A DNA stretch of 64,000 nt from contig NZ_JACHIU010000001.1 of the NCBI RefSeq assembly GCF_014207705.1, positions 2,720,501 to 2,784,500 of the forward strand. Direction: 5' to 3'. A model generated the notes under the pieces. That model saw only the letters and a program-made list of their open reading frames with translations. It had not been told where the DNA came from and did no database searches. This DNA comes from Sphaerisporangium rubeum (lineage in GTDB: Bacteria > Actinomycetota > Actinomycetes > Streptosporangiales > Streptosporangiaceae). The position numbers and the translations under genes are program-made. Positions 8,078 through 17,040 of this stretch are shown piece by piece; position 1 is the first letter of the stretch; the number at the start of each line of letters is the position of its first letter.

Positions 8078-9010
8078 ATGAGGATCTATCAGCGTAACGT
8101 GGCATATATGCGAGAGTTCCGTGCGGAGGACGCGCGAACCGAGGCGCGCCGGCTCACCAGGGACCTGCTGGGGGAGGAGCACCCCACGGCAGAGCTCCTG
8201 CTCAGCCGTGCCAGGGCCGCACTCGGGGACCACCGCGCGTACCGCTGTGCGGAACTGGCCCAGGGTGCTCCGCTGATCCGCAGGTCCGCCGAGCTGGCCG
8301 CCATCGCGGGACTGGCCGTCGGCACCGAGATCACCGGCCAGGAGTGGTGGTCCACCGGCCGCGCCGGCAAGATCCCCCCGCCGGACGAGGCCCTCGCCGC
8401 CGCCACCGGCATCGACCCGTGGACCAACCTCACGGTCCTGGAGATGCTGGCCGCCTGGATCGCCGACGACGCCGCCGACCATGCGTGGGGGGTCCCCGCC
8501 GCCACAGTGGACCTCAACTCCTGGCAGGCCGAGGACCGCATCCACGTCCCCGTGGGAACCGCACCCGGCACGACCCTGGTGGTCGCCTTCGACTCAGGCG
8601 GCCGCCTGGACGCCGTCGTACGGCCACGGCCGGACGGGACCCCGGGCTCCACCCTGGACTTCACGACCCTGCGTTACTCCCGTCCCGCCGAGGCCCAGTG
8701 GAGCTGGGGTGTCGCCGCGGGTCTCGGCCCGCACCCCCTGCCGGATGAGGACCCCGACCCGTACACCGTCACCGTGGACCCCGAGGTCGCCGAGACCCTG
8801 CGCCGCTGGGCCCTGCGCCACGGCGCCACCCCCGAGCTGGTCGGCACCCGCTGGCAGGCCAAGGGCGACGTCGTGGCGGCGGTCGAGCGGGTCGACTGGA
8901 TGTGGCGCAGCGGCGAGTGGTTCGCGTGGTGGCGTGCGGCGTCCGCGCTGCTCGGCGGCGACCCCGCGCAGATCGAGGCCCGCATGAAGGACATCTCGGC
9001 GGCGCCTTAG
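8078..9010 (+). CDS. Unknown cytoplasmic protein, about 310 residues
   Basis: Not recognised. The frame is open with good codon bias to the TAG-ended stop at 9010. Two ATGs are possible, 8078 (310 residues) and 8108 (300 residues, beginning MREFRAEDARTEARRL); neither has a clear ribosome binding site and the second follows an AT-rich GCATAT box, so the start is uncertain. The N-terminal half is helical and Ala/Leu/Arg-rich. The C-terminal half is rich in Trp (WSTGR, WQAED, WSWGVA, WRSGEWFAWWRAASALL) and looks beta-rich. No signal peptide or membrane segment is seen. It stands alone between the CoxG-like gene and hyuA. Confidence 0.65.
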   Translation: MRIYQRNVAYMREFRAEDARTEARRLTRDLLGEEHPTAELLLSRARAALGDHRAYRCAELAQGAPLIRRSAELAAIAGLAVGTEITGQEWWSTGRAGKIPPPDEALAAATGIDPWTNLTVLEMLAAWIADDAADHAWGVPAATVDLNSWQAEDRIHVPVGTAPGTTLVVAFDSGGRLDAVVRPRPDGTPGSTLDFTTLRYSRPAEAQWSWGVAAGLGPHPLPDEDPDPYTVTVDPEVAETLRRWALRHGATPELVGTRWQAKGDVVAAVERVDWMWRSGEWFAWWRAASALLGGDPAQIEARMKDISAAP

Positions 9011-9093
9011 CGATGCCTGCCGACAGTTGGCCGGTTCGCTTGGCGGATGTCGCTGATTCGTCAGGTCACGCGGGTTGAGTAAACACTAGGAAC

Positions 9094-11148
9094 ATGCGCA
9101 GCGTCCGTATCGGCGTGGACACCGGCGGCACCTTCACCGACGTGGTCGCGGTGGACGAGCAGACCGGTGAGATCACCACCACGAAGACCCCGTCGACCCC
9201 GGCCGACCCGGCGGACGGCTTCATGAACGGCGTGCACAAGGTGCTCGGCGGCGAGGACCTCGCCGGGGTGGCCGGCATCGTGCACGGCACCACGGTCGCC
9301 ACCAACCAGCTCCTCGAGGACCGGCCGGTGAACCTCGGGTTCGTCACCACCGAGGGGTTCGAGTTCATCCTGGAGATCGCCAGGCAGAGCGTCCCCGACG
9401 GGTACGGCAACTCGTACTTCTGGGTCAAACCACCACGCATCGTGCCGGTGCACATGGTCCGCACCGTCGGCGGCCGGCTGGACCACCTCGGCCAGGAGGT
9501 GCGGCCCTTCGACGAGGACGAGGCCGTGCGGGCGGCCCGCTGGTTCCGCGACCAGGGGGTCACCGCCATCGGGGTCTGCTTCCTGCACTCCTACGCCGAC
9601 CCCGCGCACGAGCTGCGCATGCGCGAAGTTCTGGAACGCGAGCACCCCGAAGCCGTCGTGTCGATCTCCAGCGACGTGCTGCGCGAGTACCGCGAGTACG
9701 AACGCTCCGTCACCACCCTCGTGGACGCCGCCGTCAAACCCACCATGCGCCGCTACATCGCCGGCCTGTCCGCGCGCCTCGGCATGCCGTTCTCCGTCAT
9801 GAAGAGCAACGGCGGCGTGCTGTCGGCCACCGAGGTGGTGCACCAGCCGATCACCACCGTGCTGTCGGGACCCGCCGCCGGCGCGCTCGGCGCCGCGCTG
9901 ATCGCCGCCACCGCGGGCCACCCCTCGGTGATCACCCTGGACGGCGGCGGCACCTCCACCGACGTCGCCGTGGTCGTCGACGGCGAGCCGTCCCTCACCA
10001 CCGAGGGCTCCATCGGCCGGTACCCCTGCAAGATCCCCATGATCGACATCGTGACGGTCGGCGCCGGTGGCGGCTCGGTCGCGTGGATCTCCCCCGAAGG
10101 CACACTGAAGGTCGGCCCCCGCTCGGCCGGCGCCGACCCCGGGCCGCTGTGCTACGGCCGAGGCGGCACCGAGGTCACCGTCACCGACGCGCACGTGTAC
10201 CTCGGCCGCGTGCCGCCGCACCTGCTCGGCGGCGAGATCCCCCTGTCGGCCGACGCCGCACGGGCCGGGGTCGAGGCGCTCGCCGCCAAGCTCGGGCTCA
10301 CGCCGGAACGCACGGCGGCCGGGGTGCTGGAGATCAGCGCCTACAACCAGTCCAACGCCATCAGGCAGATCACGGTGAAACGCGGCCTCGACGTGCGCGA
10401 CTTCCCCATGGTCGCGTTCGGCGGGTCCGGGCCGCTGCTGATCTGCCGCCTCGTCGACATCCTCGGCCTGCCGGCCGTCGTCGTGCCGCCGAACCCGGGG
10501 AACGTGTCCGCGTTCGGCCTGCTCACCGTGGACGTCAAGAACGACTACGTCCGCACCCACGTCACCAAGGACCTGTCACCGGACACCGCCGCCGCCATCC
10601 TGTCCGACCTGGAGGACCAGGCCGCCGACGCGCTGCACCGCGAAGGCTTCCCCGCCGACCGGCACGTCTTCGCGCGCAGCGCCGACCTGCGGTACAACGG
10701 CCAGGCGTACGAGGTCCGGGTCCCGGCCCCCGCCGGCCCGGTGGACGCCGCGTGGCGCGACGAGGTGACCGCGCGGTTCCACGAGGCGCACCGGCGGCTG
10801 TACGGCTACGGCTACCGCGACGACCCCCGGCACGCCGTGGAATGGGTCAACCTCCGCGTCTCCGGCATCGGCCCCATCACCCGTCCCGTCATCCCGGAAC
10901 ACCCCGAAAGCGACGGTCCCACCCCAGAACCGGCCTCCACCCGTCCCGTCCACTTCGACGACGGCTGGCACGACACCCCCGTGTACCGGCGCGCCGGTCT
11001 CCGGCGCGGCCACATCGTCACCGGCCCCGCCGTCATCGAGGAGTACGGCTCCACCCTGCCCCTGCACCCCGGCTTCACCGCCGAGGTCGACGCACGGGCC
11101 AACCTCGTCGTCCACCGCATCGACCCGGCGAACGGCGGCCGGCGGTGA
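9094..11148 (+). CDS. hyuA: Hydantoinase/5-oxoprolinase subunit A
   Basis: ATP-dependent hydantoinase/oxoprolinase large subunit A, 684 residues, the usual length. It opens with RIGVDTGGTFTDVV, the phosphate-binding loop of the actin-like ATPase fold, and has the second nucleotide motif TLDGGGTSTDVAVV and the conserved DIVTVGAGGGSVAW, SAGADPGPLCYGRGG and VAFGGSGPLLICRL. It works with HyuB encoded just downstream to open five-membered cyclic amides or related N-heterocycles. The exact substrate (hydantoin, oxoproline, N-methylhydantoin or acetone-carboxylase type) cannot be told. Its last codons have been tandemly duplicated together with the hyuB start (see 11107-11230). Confidence 0.94.
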   Translation: MRSVRIGVDTGGTFTDVVAVDEQTGEITTTKTPSTPADPADGFMNGVHKVLGGEDLAGVAGIVHGTTVATNQLLEDRPVNLGFVTTEGFEFILEIARQSVPDGYGNSYFWVKPPRIVPVHMVRTVGGRLDHLGQEVRPFDEDEAVRAARWFRDQGVTAIGVCFLHSYADPAHELRMREVLEREHPEAVVSISSDVLREYREYERSVTTLVDAAVKPTMRRYIAGLSARLGMPFSVMKSNGGVLSATEVVHQPITTVLSGPAAGALGAALIAATAGHPSVITLDGGGTSTDVAVVVDGEPSLTTEGSIGRYPCKIPMIDIVTVGAGGGSVAWISPEGTLKVGPRSAGADPGPLCYGRGGTEVTVTDAHVYLGRVPPHLLGGEIPLSADAARAGVEALAAKLGLTPERTAAGVLEISAYNQSNAIRQITVKRGLDVRDFPMVAFGGSGPLLICRLVDILGLPAVVVPPNPGNVSAFGLLTVDVKNDYVRTHVTKDLSPDTAAAILSDLEDQAADALHREGFPADRHVFARSADLRYNGQAYEVRVPAPAGPVDAAWRDEVTARFHEAHRRLYGYGYRDDPRHAVEWVNLRVSGIGPITRPVIPEHPESDGPTPEPASTRPVHFDDGWHDTPVYRRAGLRRGHIVTGPAVIEEYGSTLPLHPGFTAEVDARANLVVHRIDPANGGRR

Positions 11149-11230
11149 CCGCCGACCCGGCCCGGATCGTCGTCCACCGCATCGACCCGGCGAACGGAGA
11201 ATCGCGATGACCGCCGACCCCGTGCTGGTC
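11107..11230 (+). repeat. 62-bp tandem duplication of the hyuA/hyuB boundary with a relay mini-ORF
   Basis: Two copies (11107-11168, 11169-11230) share 29 identical bases and then, after 10 diverged bases, TGACCGCCGACCC. In copy 1 the hyuA stop overlaps a GTG (GTGA at 11145-11148); in copy 2 the matching position is the hyuB ATG. Between them runs a mini-ORF, 11145-11210, of 21 residues: VTADPARI from the HyuB start, then VVHRIDPANGESR from the HyuA end. Its TGA overlaps the hyuB ATG (ATGA). Because 62 is not a multiple of three, HyuA is not lengthened; the duplicate becomes a separate frame bridging the two genes. Confidence 0.8.
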
Positions 11231-13039
11231 GAGATCGTCGAAGGCACACTGGCGTCCGTCGAGATGGAGGTCGAGACCGCCATCGCGCGCACCGCGCGCT
11301 CCCCGATGATCCGCGACGCGCACGACTTCCGCGCCGGCATCCACGACGTACGGCTGCGCAAACTCACCGGCCGGTCCTACTCCGCGCTCGTCCAGCCCAT
11401 CGTCCGCGACTTCCCCGTCGAGGACATGAACCCCGGCGACGTGTTCTTCCACAACGACGTCTACCTGTCGGAAGGCGGCATCGGCCACCTGCCGGACCTG
11501 TGCGTCACCGTCCCCGTCTTCCACGACGGCCAGGTCGTCGCGTTCGTCCAGGCCTTCGGCCACCACGACGACATCGGCGGCGCCGTCCCCGGCTCCATGC
11601 CGTCCCACGCACGCAGCGCGTTCGAGGAAGGCCTCATGGTCCCCCCGATCAAGCTGTGGGACCGCGGCGAGCCGAACCGCGCCGCGCTGACCATCATGAC
11701 CCGCAACTCCCGCATGCCGGACTCCCTCGCCGGCGACCTCGACGCCGAATGCTCCGCCTGCCTCATGGGGGCCCGCCGCCTCGGCGAGCTGTTCACCCGG
11801 TACGGCAGGGCAGCCGTCGAGGCGTGCTTCGACGCCATCATCGCCAAGACCACCGAGACCTTCCGCCGCGAACTCCTCTCCAAGATCCCCGAAGGCACCT
11901 ACGTGTGGGAGGACTACGCCGAACACGACGGCGTCGACCCACCCCGCCTCCACACCCAGCGCATCACCCTCACCGTCGACCACACCGCCGCCGCACCGCT
12001 GCTCATCGACTTCACCGGCACGTCCCCGCAGGCCAAAGGCCCCATCAACCACGCCGGCGACTACGCAGACGGCGTGTTCCTGAAGAAATGGCTCGCCCCC
12101 ATCCTGCGCAACCTCGCCGACACCCCCGAACGCATGGCCGAGCTCGACGTCAACGAAGGCGTCGTCCCGCTGATCGAGATGCGCTTCCCCGAGAAAGGCA
12201 CCCTTCTCACCCCGATCTTCCCGGCCCCCACCAACGCACGCACCTTCGTCATCCTGCGCCTCCTCGGCGTCCTCGGCGGCGTCCTCGCCAAAGCCACCGG
12301 CGGCCGCATGCCGGCCGACCAGGAGACCATCCGCTACACCGGCGTCTACGGCGACGACCACGAAGGCCGGCCGTACCTGATGCGCGAAGTCCTCGGCGGC
12401 GGCTCCGGCGGCCGCTGGTACGCCGACGGCGAGGACACCATCCACGTCGTCCCCGACTCCCGCAACATCCCGGTGGAGTTCGCCGAGTCCCGCTGGCCCT
12501 TCCGCGTCGAACGCCTGGGCCTGGCCCGCGACTCCGGCGGCCCCGGCAAGTACCGCGGCGGCCTCGGCTACGACAAACACATCCGCATGCTGCGCGACGC
12601 CTCGTTCATGTCCATTGCCGACCGCAGCATCCTGTCCTGCTGGGGAGTGGCAGGCGGCCGAGCCGGCCGCCCCTTCCTGGTGACCGTCGACGACGTCCCC
12701 ATGGACGGCCTCGTGGACGACCACCCGGTGAAAGCCGGCGAACTGATCAAAATCCAGACCACAGGCGGCGGCGGCTGGGGCTCCCCCCTGGACCGCGACC
12801 CGGCCGAGGTGGCCGCCGATGTCCGAGACGACAAAGTGAGCCTGGAATCCGCCAGGACGTCCTACGGCGTCGTCTTCACCGGCCCCGACTTCCCCCCGGG
12901 CACCCTCCTCGAAATCGATCACCCCGCCACCACCGAGCTCCGCGGCCGCCTCCGCGGCCGATCCCCCGACGCCTTCTTCGACCGGGGCCCCGGCTACCTC
13001 CGCCTCTCCGACGGCCATCCCGACGTGGACCTCCCGTGA
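11207..13039 (+). CDS. hyuB: Hydantoinase/5-oxoprolinase subunit B
   Basis: Subunit B of the ATP-dependent hydantoinase/oxoprolinase, 610 residues. Family blocks are present: MNPGDVFFHNDVYLSEGGIGH near residue 80 (slightly broken here for length: PGDVFFHNDVY then GGIGHLPDL), GHHDDIGGAVPGSMP, DLDAECSACLMGARRLGEL, DFTGTSPQAKGPINH and a C-terminal GGGGWGSPLDRDPAEV. It overlaps the stop of the relay mini-ORF by ATGA, so it should be translationally coupled to hyuA through that mini-ORF. Cytoplasmic partner of HyuA. A strong hairpin at 13044-13086 ends the operon. Confidence 0.94.
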   Translation: MTADPVLVEIVEGTLASVEMEVETAIARTARSPMIRDAHDFRAGIHDVRLRKLTGRSYSALVQPIVRDFPVEDMNPGDVFFHNDVYLSEGGIGHLPDLCVTVPVFHDGQVVAFVQAFGHHDDIGGAVPGSMPSHARSAFEEGLMVPPIKLWDRGEPNRAALTIMTRNSRMPDSLAGDLDAECSACLMGARRLGELFTRYGRAAVEACFDAIIAKTTETFRRELLSKIPEGTYVWEDYAEHDGVDPPRLHTQRITLTVDHTAAAPLLIDFTGTSPQAKGPINHAGDYADGVFLKKWLAPILRNLADTPERMAELDVNEGVVPLIEMRFPEKGTLLTPIFPAPTNARTFVILRLLGVLGGVLAKATGGRMPADQETIRYTGVYGDDHEGRPYLMREVLGGGSGGRWYADGEDTIHVVPDSRNIPVEFAESRWPFRVERLGLARDSGGPGKYRGGLGYDKHIRMLRDASFMSIADRSILSCWGVAGGRAGRPFLVTVDDVPMDGLVDDHPVKAGELIKIQTTGGGGWGSPLDRDPAEVAADVRDDKVSLESARTSYGVVFTGPDFPPGTLLEIDHPATTELRGRLRGRSPDAFFDRGPGYLRLSDGHPDVDLP

Positions 13040-13043
13040 CCCC

Positions 13044-13086
13044 ACCACCTCATCGGCCCGGCACCCCGCCGGGCCGGTGAGGTGGT
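13044..13086 (+). terminator. Hairpin terminator after hyuB
   Basis: 19-bp stem (one T-G pair) with a 5-base ACCCC loop, beginning 5 bases after the hyuB stop. The arms start ACCACCTCA and end TGAGGTGGT. Confidence 0.8.
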
Positions 13087-13221
13087 CCACGATGGCGCCG
13101 CCATACCCGCCGGAGGAGACGAGACGCACGAGAACGCCGGCTTCGAACACATTGACAGGGACGGAATCGTCCCTCGTTCAGGCCCGGAAAGGATCTCGAG
13201 CGACAGGCCGCTTTTCTCCGT

Positions 13222-13710
13222 TCAGGCGCGGAGGACGTTTTGCGCGAAAGCACCCTTCATGTTTCCCGGCGGCTCGAAGACGAAGACGATGTACGTCTCG
13301 AAGTATTCGCTGCCCTGACCCGAAACCCGTCCGATGCCGACCTTCGTGCTGCCCTTCCAGACGAGCTGCGTGAAGTGTCCGCTCGCGCCGCTGAACTGGG
13401 CCGCGTCGAAGTCGTACGCACTGATCTCGTCGTACCAGCTCTTGACCGCGTCCGATCCGGGCAGGACCTCGGAGCCGCCACCCCAGAAGATGTTCTCTCC
13501 CGTTCCCGCACGCAGACCCGTATGGCCGGCCTGCAGGTCCTCCTGCTCGGACCGGGAAGCGGCGCGCGACTTGGCGTAGGCGTTGAGCTCCTCGTCGAGC
13601 ACCAGCGGCGGCGCGTGATGCTTGGCCCGGTAGGCGTTGGCTTCCGCGAGGGCTTCGGCCTGGAATTCAGGCGTCGTGCTGTCCGGGAACGGGGGGCGAG
13701 TTCCTGCCAC
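13222..13710 (-). CDS. CAP (SCP/PR-1-like) domain protein without signal peptide
   Basis: A 162-residue CAP-superfamily protein. The GTG at 13710 has AAGGA 6 bases upstream. CAP motifs are clear: LAEANAYRAKHHAPPLVLD at the start of the fold, the second-helix GHTGLRAGTGENIFWGGG, and the signature HFTQLVWKGSTKVGIG; the CAP histidines and glutamates (HTGL, GENI, H of HFTQ) are retained. Most bacterial CAP proteins are secreted, but here the product begins MAGTRPPFPDS with no hydrophobic leader and no upstream in-frame start supplies one. It may be cytoplasmic, like GAPR-1 types, or leave the cell another way. Function unknown. The neighbourhood is regulatory (ATPase, HTH/TPR). Confidence 0.85.
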   Translation of the reverse strand: MAGTRPPFPDSTTPEFQAEALAEANAYRAKHHAPPLVLDEELNAYAKSRAASRSEQEDLQAGHTGLRAGTGENIFWGGGSEVLPGSDAVKSWYDEISAYDFDAAQFSGASGHFTQLVWKGSTKVGIGRVSGQGSEYFETYIVFVFEPPGNMKGAFAQNVLRA

Positions 13711-14138
13711 GGGACGTCCTTGTCTGACGCAATAGGCGCCTGCTCATGCCGCAATTCCTGCTGAATGCGGCTTCGTCGCCAAATCTTCTATCGCACGTCT
13801 CCATGTGACAAGTCCCTATATCGGCCAGGCGGACTATAGGGGAAAGTCCTAATCGATTCGGCCGGCTGGAATCGCACCGGTGGCATCGCAGATACACCTG
13901 GCGGGGCGACACCCTGAAATCAGTGCAAGGTTGCTTGCGTCCCCAAAATTATGACATGTCAGCACAAGTCACCAGGTATCAATGGCCACGAAGAGTAGCT
14001 ATATCCGCTTCGTACCAGAGCAGATAAAACACACCTGCCAGGGAACGCGCCGTCGCCGGTCGGTTCCCATCGGCGCCGCGACGACGGCACGCGGTACGGC
14101 GATCACGCTGCCCCCGGCGGACCTCCACCGGCATCGCC
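13711..14138. other. Gene-free region upstream of the CAP gene
   Basis: About 430 bases without a credible gene and with lower GC than its surroundings. It holds a dyad CCCTATA (13814-13820) / TATAGGG (13835-13841) about 105-130 bases upstream of the CAP start, overlapped by AGTCC/GGACT repeats, a possible promoter or operator. Nothing else recognised. Confidence 0.4.
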
Positions 14139-14567
14139 TCAACCAGCCCCGTCGAAGGCGAACCACACGACGCACCACGGCGCCTCCTCGAAGAACCCCC
14201 ACCGCGCCGACATCGCACGCAACAACCCGACCCCGCGTCCCCCTTCCTCAAGCCGTTCCGCGGCCCGGTCACACGTGCACGGCACCGTGCCGGCGCCGCC
14301 GTCCACGACCTCCACCTGCACCTGTCCGCCGTCCCCTGCGAGGACCACGACCCCGACGGCGTCCGACCGGGTGTGCACCACGGCGTTGGTGAAGGTCTCG
14401 GACAGCAGCAACACCGCGTCGTCACACCGCGGATGCCCCGCCAGCACCTCACGCAACCACCGCCGCGCCTCCGCAACCGCACCCTCAGTGGCCGCGAAGC
14501 CGGCCCGCGCCACCACCCGCAGCGGGGGAGGCTCCTCACCCACGACACCGTCCTGTACCGGAATCAC
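14139..14567 (-). CDS. Anti-sigma-factor-type histidine-kinase-like ATPase (RsbW/SpoIIAB fold)
   Basis: Stand-alone HATPase_c_2 domain of 142 residues. GTG at 14567 is preferred because GGAGGG lies just upstream; a TTG 27 bases earlier is the alternative. The GHKL motifs are present: the N box DDAVLLLSETFTNAVVHT (Asn in TNAV), the G1 box EVVDGGAG (Asp for nucleotide) and the G2 box EEGGRGVGLLRAMSARWG. Such proteins bind and inhibit sigma factors or act in partner-switching networks, or, in streptomycetes, sit beside HTH regulators (known patterns). The HTH/TPR regulator at 15700 is 1.1 kb away on the other strand, a common pairing. A cysteine pair (PCTCD) after the G1 box is unusual. Confidence 0.85.
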   Translation of the reverse strand: MIPVQDGVVGEEPPPLRVVARAGFAATEGAVAEARRWLREVLAGHPRCDDAVLLLSETFTNAVVHTRSDAVGVVVLAGDGGQVQVEVVDGGAGTVPCTCDRAAERLEEGGRGVGLLRAMSARWGFFEEAPWCVVWFAFDGAG

Positions 14568-14681
14568 ATGCCCTCCAATGCGGAAGAAGTCCAATGCCGA
14601 ACGCCGAACCGGGTCTCACCGCGGCCAAGCCGGTGACATGACCACGATCGGTGCCACCGCCACGGCCGTCAGCGCCGCCGT

Positions 14682-15245
14682 TCACGGCGGCACCCCCAGC
14701 CACTCCGCCGCCTCACGGTCGCGCACCCCGGCGGCCACCTCGTGAGCCACACGAACCTCGAAACCGTCCCCGCCGCCATGGGTACGGCCCGAGACCCCGG
14801 ACGCCACGTCGACCAACCGCAGCACCCCCACCCCCGCGACCAGCAGCACCACCCCCGTGAACGTGACATCCGGCGCGACCGTGACCCTTACCGCCCCGCC
14901 GTCCGGACACGCCACCGCCAACTCCGCGAGGATCCACCCCAACGCGAGAACACACGACCCCCCACAGAGCAGCACCCCTCCCACCACGGCCCTCCGCGGC
15001 CACACCACGGTCAGCACCGCCATGGCCAAAGTGATCCCAAGCAGCACAACCCCCGCACCCCCCGCCGCTCCGACATCCCCGGCGAAAGCCCACGGCAGTT
15101 CCCACAGGGAAACCCGCCGACCCCCCGGCAACATCACCCACGGCCGCGTACTGCCGACCAGCACCACGCCGGCCACCCCTCCACACCACACCGCGTACCG
15201 AACCCGACGGACCCACTCATACGGCCTGGCCTCTGCGTACGTCAC
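14682..15245 (-). CDS. Unknown membrane protein with four predicted helices
   Basis: A 187-residue protein, not recognised. Hydrophobic segments are visible at about 21-33, 54-78, 84-108 and 127-145. The N-terminal 17 residues (MTYAEARPYEWVRRVRY) and the C-terminal 45 residues are polar and likely cytoplasmic. The loop before segment 4 has a cysteine and acidic residues (ACPDGGAVRV). The GTG at 15245 has no good ribosome binding site, so the start is tentative. It ends 115 bases before the anti-sigma-type ATPase start and could share its transcript, in which case it might be its membrane partner (inference). Confidence 0.65.
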   Translation of the reverse strand: MTYAEARPYEWVRRVRYAVWCGGVAGVVLVGSTRPWVMLPGGRRVSLWELPWAFAGDVGAAGGAGVVLLGITLAMAVLTVVWPRRAVVGGVLLCGGSCVLALGWILAELAVACPDGGAVRVTVAPDVTFTGVVLLVAGVGVLRLVDVASGVSGRTHGGGDGFEVRVAHEVAAGVRDREAAEWLGVPP

Positions 15246-15699
15246 AGCTGAACATCCATTCCAACGGGGGAGACGAATGAACCCCCGAAACCGCCGGCTC
15301 CGGCCGGACAGCGCCGCGGCCCGGCCGTGACGCGAGCCCGGTGACCTCCCGGAACCCGCCGATCTCGGTGTCCGGCCGCCGACGCTAGGCCGCCCCCAAG
15401 GTCACCGGAAACCACCTGCCACGCCGCTCCCGGTCACCACCACGCCCCACCGTGGCCAGACCCCGGCCGCATCCGACGTAGCCGACTCACCACACCCCCG
15501 ACCTGCTCAGAGCCACTCCACGGCCCCTTCCGCCGACCTCACCCCATCGCCGGTCATCCCTGCGTCGCGAAGGCGCCGTCTGTGTGCCGTCCCCGCCCTT
15601 GCCAACCCGGAATCCCCGTCCCGCCACGACCAGGACCCTTACGGTGATGACACGAACACATTCAGTGATCGATGATCCCGCTGTGAAGAGGAGTCGCAC
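15246..15699. other. Gene-free divergent region
   Basis: About 450 bases between the membrane-protein gene and the HTH/TPR regulator. A possible 17-codon ORF at 15277-15330 (MNPRNRRLRP...) has a GGGGGAG site 4 bases upstream but no supporting homology. The last 60 bases before 15700 are AT-richer and probably hold the regulator promoter. Confidence 0.35.
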
Positions 15700-17034
15700 A
15701 TGTCCGGTCGGCTGACCTTGCTGAAGGCGCTGCTGATGAAACGCCACCAGGTGACCCACCGCGCGTTCTGCCTGGAGTACGACAAGGTGGCGAGAAGCAT
15801 CGACCGCACCCTGGTCGGCTCCTCACCCAGCAAGGAGGCCTTCAACCGCTGGGTGAACGGCCGCGTCCGGACCAAGCCCCAGGCGGACCACTGCCGTGTC
15901 CTGGAGCGGATGTTTCCCGGCCACACCGTTGCGGAACTGCTCGGCCCGTACGACCCTGGAACCAAGGACTCCAATGTCCCCGGCACCCGCTCCGACTCCC
16001 GGGAGGCGGCCACGAACCGGCGAGAAGTTCTCCACCTGGGCGCGGCCGTGGCGCTGGGCCTGCCTGAAAGCATCCGGCGCGGTCCCGACCTGCTGGAACA
16101 GGCTCTCGACTCCACCAGCGCCGGCGAAGGCCGCCTGCTGTACCTGGAATCGGAAAGCGACCGCCTCGGCCTGACGCTGGAGAGCGTCCTTCCCGCGACC
16201 CTCATGGCCGGTGCGCTGACCCACCTGAGCAGCGTGCGCGAACTCCTCACACAGCGCCAGCCGATCGAGACCCAGCGACGACTCGCGCGCATCGGCGCGA
16301 AACTCTCGATCGTCGTGGGCCACATACTGTTCAATACGGATCAGTTCCCGATGGCGCGTCGCTGGTACATGGCTGCCGCACGCGCAGCAGAGGAAGCTGG
16401 CGACTCCGTTCTTGCCGACCTGGCTTTGGTCGGCAGTACGTTCATTCCTATGTATTCGGCGGAACCACAAACCGTCCTTAGTGCGGTCACTCCGAGGTTG
16501 GAGCAGGCTGTAGGCGCGACTCCTCCTCTCGCCTGGTTGTGGGGTATGGCCGCAGTGGCGCACGCCTCGTTGGGGGAACGGGCGGTGTTCGAGCGCTGCA
16601 TCGAGCGGTCCCGTAACATGCTCGACCGGTGCGAACCCACGGCCCTCCATGCGGGTGTCCTGTCTTTCGAACTGGCGCGTCAAACCTTCTACGAGGCCCG
16701 CGGTCGTGCGGACCTCGGGGACGTCGACGGGACCGGTGACGCCACGAATCGAGCCTTGGCTATCTACGACCCCACCGTCACCAGCGACCCCGCACTCGTA
16801 CGATTTGCTCACGCCAGCGTCCTTGCCAAGACCGGTGAGGTCGAAGAAGCCTGCCGTATCGCCACGGCTGCTCTTCGTGACCCCCACACGCTACCGATCA
16901 TCAGCGTGGTGGTACGGGCCTATGACTTCGACGCTGTGCTCACTCAAACGGGCTCAACCACCGCCGATTGGCGAGAAGCGCTGGCAGACCTTCGTGTTCT
17001 TGACTCCGCTGGGATATCTCAACAGGGCAGGTGA
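15700..17034 (+). CDS. HTH-type regulator with tetratricopeptide-like C-terminal domain
   Basis: A 444-residue protein, ATG at 15700 with GAGGAG 8 bases upstream. Residues 1-85 look like the divergent helix-turn-helix module of actinobacterial XRE-like regulators (LLKALLMKRHQVTHRAFCLEYDK, then FNRWVNGRVRTKPQADHCRVLERMFPGHTVAELLGPY). A linker of about 40 residues carries RREVLHLGAAVALGLPES, often seen in this class. From about 150 onward the protein is built of paired helices of TPR type (FPMARRWYMAAARAAEEAGD, VLAKTGEVEEACRIATAAL). Such proteins are cytoplasmic and many affect development or antibiotic production in streptomycetes; the ligand is unknown. The pairing with the nearby anti-sigma-type ATPase is typical. 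The convergent WXG100-like gene ends 7 bases away. The 3' third uses more A/T-ending codons than the 5' part. Confidence 0.8.
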   Translation: MSGRLTLLKALLMKRHQVTHRAFCLEYDKVARSIDRTLVGSSPSKEAFNRWVNGRVRTKPQADHCRVLERMFPGHTVAELLGPYDPGTKDSNVPGTRSDSREAATNRREVLHLGAAVALGLPESIRRGPDLLEQALDSTSAGEGRLLYLESESDRLGLTLESVLPATLMAGALTHLSSVRELLTQRQPIETQRRLARIGAKLSIVVGHILFNTDQFPMARRWYMAAARAAEEAGDSVLADLALVGSTFIPMYSAEPQTVLSAVTPRLEQAVGATPPLAWLWGMAAVAHASLGERAVFERCIERSRNMLDRCEPTALHAGVLSFELARQTFYEARGRADLGDVDGTGDATNRALAIYDPTVTSDPALVRFAHASVLAKTGEVEEACRIATAALRDPHTLPIISVVVRAYDFDAVLTQTGSTTADWREALADLRVLDSAGISQQGR

Positions 17035-17040
17035 CAAGAG

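Noticed and set aside
11075-13150. 691-codon minus-strand frame opposite hyuB
   Set aside because: Antisense shadow of hyuB; Val/Gly/Glu/Asp-rich without any domain.
15277-15330. 17-codon ORF with a good GGGGGAG site
   Set aside because: Arg/Pro/Ala-rich, no homology visible, and no further support; listed only as part of the gene-free region.
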